Of a stretch of 34,769 nucleotides of DNA, positions 31,962-34,769 are shown one piece after another (position 1 is the first letter of the stretch; each line of letters begins with the position of its first letter). The stretch is from JANFXS01 sp022791155 (GTDB taxonomy: Bacteria > Bacillota > Clostridia > Lachnospirales > Anaerotignaceae). The notes beneath the pieces were generated by a model that saw only the letters and a list, made by a program, of their open reading frames with translations, was not told where the DNA came from and made no database searches. A program made the position numbers and the translations under genes. The stretch lies in the NCBI GenBank assembly GCA_949743895.1, contig CATJUX010000051.1, forward strand, positions 1 to 34,769, given 5' to 3'.

Positions 31962-34079
31962 ATGTATAGAACTTATTCGACTCAATTTGCTGGAAGGGAA
32001 CTATCTGTTGAAATTGGCCGCGTGGCAGAACTTGCAAATGGTGCTGCAATAGTGCGCTATGGAGAAACTGTTGTGCTTGTAACGGCCACAGCCTCAGACA
32101 AACCGCGTGCAGGAATAGACTTTTTTCCTTTGAGCATTGATTATGAAGAAAGGCTTTATTCCGTTGGAAAAATTCCGGGAGGCTTCATTAAAAGAGAAGG
32201 CCGCCCAAGTGAAAAGGCCATATTGACATCAAGATGCATAGACAGGCCAATTAGACCACTTTTTCCAAAAGATTATAGAAATGATGTGGCCATAATAGCA
32301 ACTGTTATGTCTGTTGATCAGGACTGTCAGCCGGAGATTGCCGCCATGCTTGGCGCTTCAATAGCTCTGTCAATATCTGACATACCATTCACCGATCCAG
32401 TTGCTTCATGCAATATAGGGCTTATAAATGGCGAACTCATAGTGAACCCAGATTCTTCCCAAAGAGAGGAATCGGATCTTTCGCTGACGGTTGTTTCCAA
32501 AAAAGATAAAGTCATGATGATTGAAGCAGGAGCCAACATTGTGCCAAACGATTTAATGATGAAGGCCATCCGTCTTGCCCATGATGTGAATGTCGAAATT
32601 GTGAATTTTATTGACGGAATTGTTGAAAAAGAAGGAAAAGAAAAACAGAAATATGAGGAATATGTCATTAATCAGGAAGCATATGAGCTCGTTAAAAACT
32701 ATATAACTGACAAGAGAATGGAAGAAGCTGTTTTCACTGATAAAAAACAGGAAAGAGATGCCGAAATAACAGCTATTACAGAAGAAGTTCTGGAAAATCT
32801 TATTGACAAACTTATAGATATTGTTGGGGAGGAAACTGACATAGAAACGCTTGTAAATGATATAATATACAAGTTTGAAAAAGAGACTGTCAGAAGAATG
32901 ATTTTGAGAGATCACAAACGCCCAGACGGACGTGGAATTGAGGAGATACGCCCTCTTTCAGCTGAGGTTGACATTCTTCCGCGAACTCATGGTTCGGCCC
33001 TTTTCTCAAGAGGACAGACACAGGCTCTTACAGTCACGACTCTTGGAGCAATGGCAGAAATTCAGCGTCTTGACGGACTTGACACTTCAGAAGTGGCAAA
33101 AAGATATATGCACCATTATAATTTCCCAGGATTTTCAGTTGGAGAGGCAAAAACATCAAGAGGCCCGGGAAGGCGCGAGATTGGGCATGGAGCTTTGGGT
33201 GAAAGAGCGCTTTTGCCTGTTATACCAAGTGAAGATGAATTTCCTTATGCAATAAGGCTTGTATCTGACATTTTGAGCTCAAACGGCTCCACAAGTCAGG
33301 CAAGCATTTGTGGATCCACACTTTCGCTTATGGCTGCTGGAGTTCCCATCAAACAGCCTGTTGCCGGAATTTCTGTGGGACTGGTCACTGGAGAAAATGA
33401 TGACGATTTTATAATGATGACAGACATTCAGGGGCTTGAAGACTTTTTTGGCGATATGGATTTTAAAGTTGCTGGAACACATGACGGAATTACGGCAATC
33501 CAAATGGATATGAAAATAAAGGGCCTTACATTTAATATGATTGAGCAGGCGCTTGAACAAACAAAACGTGCAAGAGACTATATAATTGATGAAGTTATGC
33601 TCAAATGCATTTCTGAACCAAGGAAAACTTTGTCAAAATATGCCCCCAAAATTTTTAATCTCACAATTGATGTGGACAAAATTGGAGAACTTGTTGGGCC
33701 TCGCGGAAAAACAATCAAAAAAATCATTGAAGAAACGGGCTGCTCAATTGACACAGAAGATGATGGCCGTGTGTTTGTTAAAGGCGACAACGAAGACATG
33801 ATGCAGCTTGCAGTTGAAAAAATTAAGGCCATAACAATGGATCCTGTGCCAGGAACAATTTATGCTGGAAAAGTGACAAGAATCATGGAGTTTGGCGCAT
33901 TTGTTGAAATTGCTCCTGGAAAAGAAGGGCTTGTTCATATATCAAAAATTTCAAAAGAGAGAGTTAATAAAGTTGAAGATGTTCTTAAAGAAGGAGAACA
34001 TGTCAACGTTAAACTTCTTGAAATTGACAAGCAGGGAAGGTTGAACCTTTCCATTAAAGATGCAGTGGCAAAACAATGA
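31962..34079 (+). CDS. pnp: polyribonucleotide nucleotidyltransferase (PNPase)
   Basis: A 705-residue phosphorolytic 3'-5' exoribonuclease that acts as a trimer in RNA turnover. Two RNase PH-like domains are present: the first from MYRTYSTQFAGRELSVEIG with GKIPGGFIKREGRPSEKAIL, the second with RGQTQALTVTTLG and GPGRREIGHGALGERAL. They are linked by an all-helical segment near 215-300. The KH domain (about 565-615, VDKIGELVGPRGKTIKKIIEE) and the S1 domain (about 625-700, GKVTRIMEFGAFVEIAPGKEG) follow. Length is normal and all domains are complete. AAGGAGA precedes the ATG. Confidence 0.98.
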   Translation: MYRTYSTQFAGRELSVEIGRVAELANGAAIVRYGETVVLVTATASDKPRAGIDFFPLSIDYEERLYSVGKIPGGFIKREGRPSEKAILTSRCIDRPIRPLFPKDYRNDVAIIATVMSVDQDCQPEIAAMLGASIALSISDIPFTDPVASCNIGLINGELIVNPDSSQREESDLSLTVVSKKDKVMMIEAGANIVPNDLMMKAIRLAHDVNVEIVNFIDGIVEKEGKEKQKYEEYVINQEAYELVKNYITDKRMEEAVFTDKKQERDAEITAITEEVLENLIDKLIDIVGEETDIETLVNDIIYKFEKETVRRMILRDHKRPDGRGIEEIRPLSAEVDILPRTHGSALFSRGQTQALTVTTLGAMAEIQRLDGLDTSEVAKRYMHHYNFPGFSVGEAKTSRGPGRREIGHGALGERALLPVIPSEDEFPYAIRLVSDILSSNGSTSQASICGSTLSLMAAGVPIKQPVAGISVGLVTGENDDDFIMMTDIQGLEDFFGDMDFKVAGTHDGITAIQMDMKIKGLTFNMIEQALEQTKRARDYIIDEVMLKCISEPRKTLSKYAPKIFNLTIDVDKIGELVGPRGKTIKKIIEETGCSIDTEDDGRVFVKGDNEDMMQLAVEKIKAITMDPVPGTIYAGKVTRIMEFGAFVEIAPGKEGLVHISKISKERVNKVEDVLKEGEHVNVKLLEIDKQGRLNLSIKDAVAKQ

Positions 34080-34090
34080 TTCTGCCTATT

Positions 34091-34131
34091 ATATACAGCG
34101 TTCAAACTGTTGAATGCTGTATATTTTTATT
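34091..34131 (+). terminator. strong terminator after pnp
   Basis: The arms 34091-34105 and 34110-34124 pair over 15 bases with one G-U, around an ACTG loop, followed by TTTTTATTTT. It ends the pnp transcript 12 bases after its stop. Confidence 0.9.
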
Positions 34132-34219
34132 TTGTATTCAGTTAAATAAAAATATTATATATTTTTAAAAGCGAGTATTAACAACAGCAAATTTGCAAAA
34201 ATAACATGGGAGGTGCTTT

Positions 34220-34769
34220 ATGGTTAAAATCAAAAATTTGAGCAACGGCCTGAAAGTTGTTATGGAAGAAATACCATATGTGAGAAGTATTTCAATGGGA
34301 ATATGGGTCAGAAATGGTTCGTCAGATGAAAATGAAAAACTGAATGGTATATCTCATTTCATTGAACATATGCTTTTCAAAGGCACAGCGAAAAGAAGTG
34401 CGAAGGATATAGCAGAGGAAATGGACTCTGTGGGGGGCCAAATAAATGCCTACACAACAAAGGAATACACATGTTTTCATACAAGAACATTGGATAAACA
34501 TTTTGATATAGCAATTGACATACTAAGCGACATGTTTTTGAATTCAAAATTTAACAATGATGATATAAACAAAGAGAGAAATGTTATAATTGAAGAAATA
34601 AATATGTATGAAGATGAGCCAGAAGAAATGGTGAATGAAATACTCCAAAAGGAAGTTTGGAAAAACAACAGCTTGGGTATGTCAATATTGGGAACAGAAA
34701 AAACAATTTCTGCTTTTGACAGCAATATAATATATGAATATTATAAAAATAATTATAGAATTGATAACA
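34220..34769 (+). CDS. M16-family zinc metalloprotease (3' end beyond window)
   Basis: 183 codons are visible, open to the right edge. The M16 family signature is seen: the inverted zinc motif HFIEHMLFKGT (HxxEH) near residues 46-56, and a distal conserved Glu region RNVIIEEINMYEDEPEEM. The opening VKIKNLSNGLKVVMEEIPYVRS matches the processing-peptidase-like YmxG/MlpA group, which in Firmicutes commonly lies after pnp. GGGAGGTG (34208-34215) precedes ATG 34220. The C-terminal inactive-like half is outside the window. Confidence 0.92.
   Translation, partial: MVKIKNLSNGLKVVMEEIPYVRSISMGIWVRNGSSDENEKLNGISHFIEHMLFKGTAKRSAKDIAEEMDSVGGQINAYTTKEYTCFHTRTLDKHFDIAIDILSDMFLNSKFNNDDINKERNVIIEEINMYEDEPEEMVNEILQKEVWKNNSLGMSILGTEKTISAFDSNIIYEYYKNNYRIDN

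Overview
The window looks like a piece of a low-GC Gram-positive (Firmicutes) chromosome, most likely from the class Clostridia and Lachnospiraceae-like in gene order. The evidence is the AT-rich sequence, strong AGGAGG-type ribosome binding sites, occasional TTG starts, an S-layer-homology protein, HPr kinase, LytR-CpsA-Psr proteins, and two conserved gene strings: uvrC-hprK-ROK-murB-rapZ-whiA-HPr and rimP-nusA-rnpM-ylxQ-infB-rbfA-nrnA-truB-ribF-rpsO-pnp. I see no tRNA, rRNA, CRISPR array, transposase or integrase.

Region 1-4.0 kb is an accessory block. It holds the C-terminal end of an unrecognised protein cut by the window edge, a small membrane protein, a possible gene remnant, a small unrecognised reverse-strand gene, and two proteins carrying the DUF4261 and DUF4253 domains. 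Such domains recur in toxin/immunity neighbourhoods, so the block is read, with caution, as the tail of a polymorphic-toxin/immunity locus. Two hairpins close it. Region 4.1-7.4 kb (reverse strand) is one large secreted S-layer-type protein with three SLH domains and its own promoter. An approximately 0.8 kb non-coding stretch follows, with a near-consensus forward promoter, and then the branched-chain amino acid carrier brnQ.

Region 9.4-16.35 kb is a forward run: uvrC (DNA repair), hprK (HPr kinase/phosphorylase), a ROK-family protein with a degenerate ATP loop, murB (peptidoglycan precursor), rapZ (nucleotide-binding regulator), whiA, and an HPr-like protein. The HPr-like protein keeps the regulatory serine but has lost the catalytic histidine. 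Together with hprK this suggests a carbon-status signalling branch separate from sugar transport. Convergent to it is an LtaS-like polymer synthase (16.6-18.4 kb, reverse), separated by a short segment with repeats. Divergent from ltaS are two overlapping LytR-CpsA-Psr genes (18.8-21.3 kb), so this part deals with anionic cell-wall polymers. queH (tRNA queuosine) and purA (AMP synthesis) come next.

Region 23.3-34.1 kb is the transcription/translation operon. A promoter and leader hairpin precede rimP. Then follow nusA, rnpM, ylxQ, infB, rbfA, nrnA, truB and ribF, packed with short overlaps. rpsO has its own promoter and a structured leader resembling an S15 autoregulatory site. pnp follows, with a long double-stranded leader stem and a strong terminator. 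An M16 metalloprotease gene starts at 34220 and runs off the right edge.

The most notable points are the HPr-like protein without its phosphorylatable histidine in a cluster that encodes HprK, the HTH-less ROK protein with a broken DxGGT loop beside it, the toxin/immunity-like block at the left edge, the pnp leader duplex, and the long unexplained leader before brnQ.
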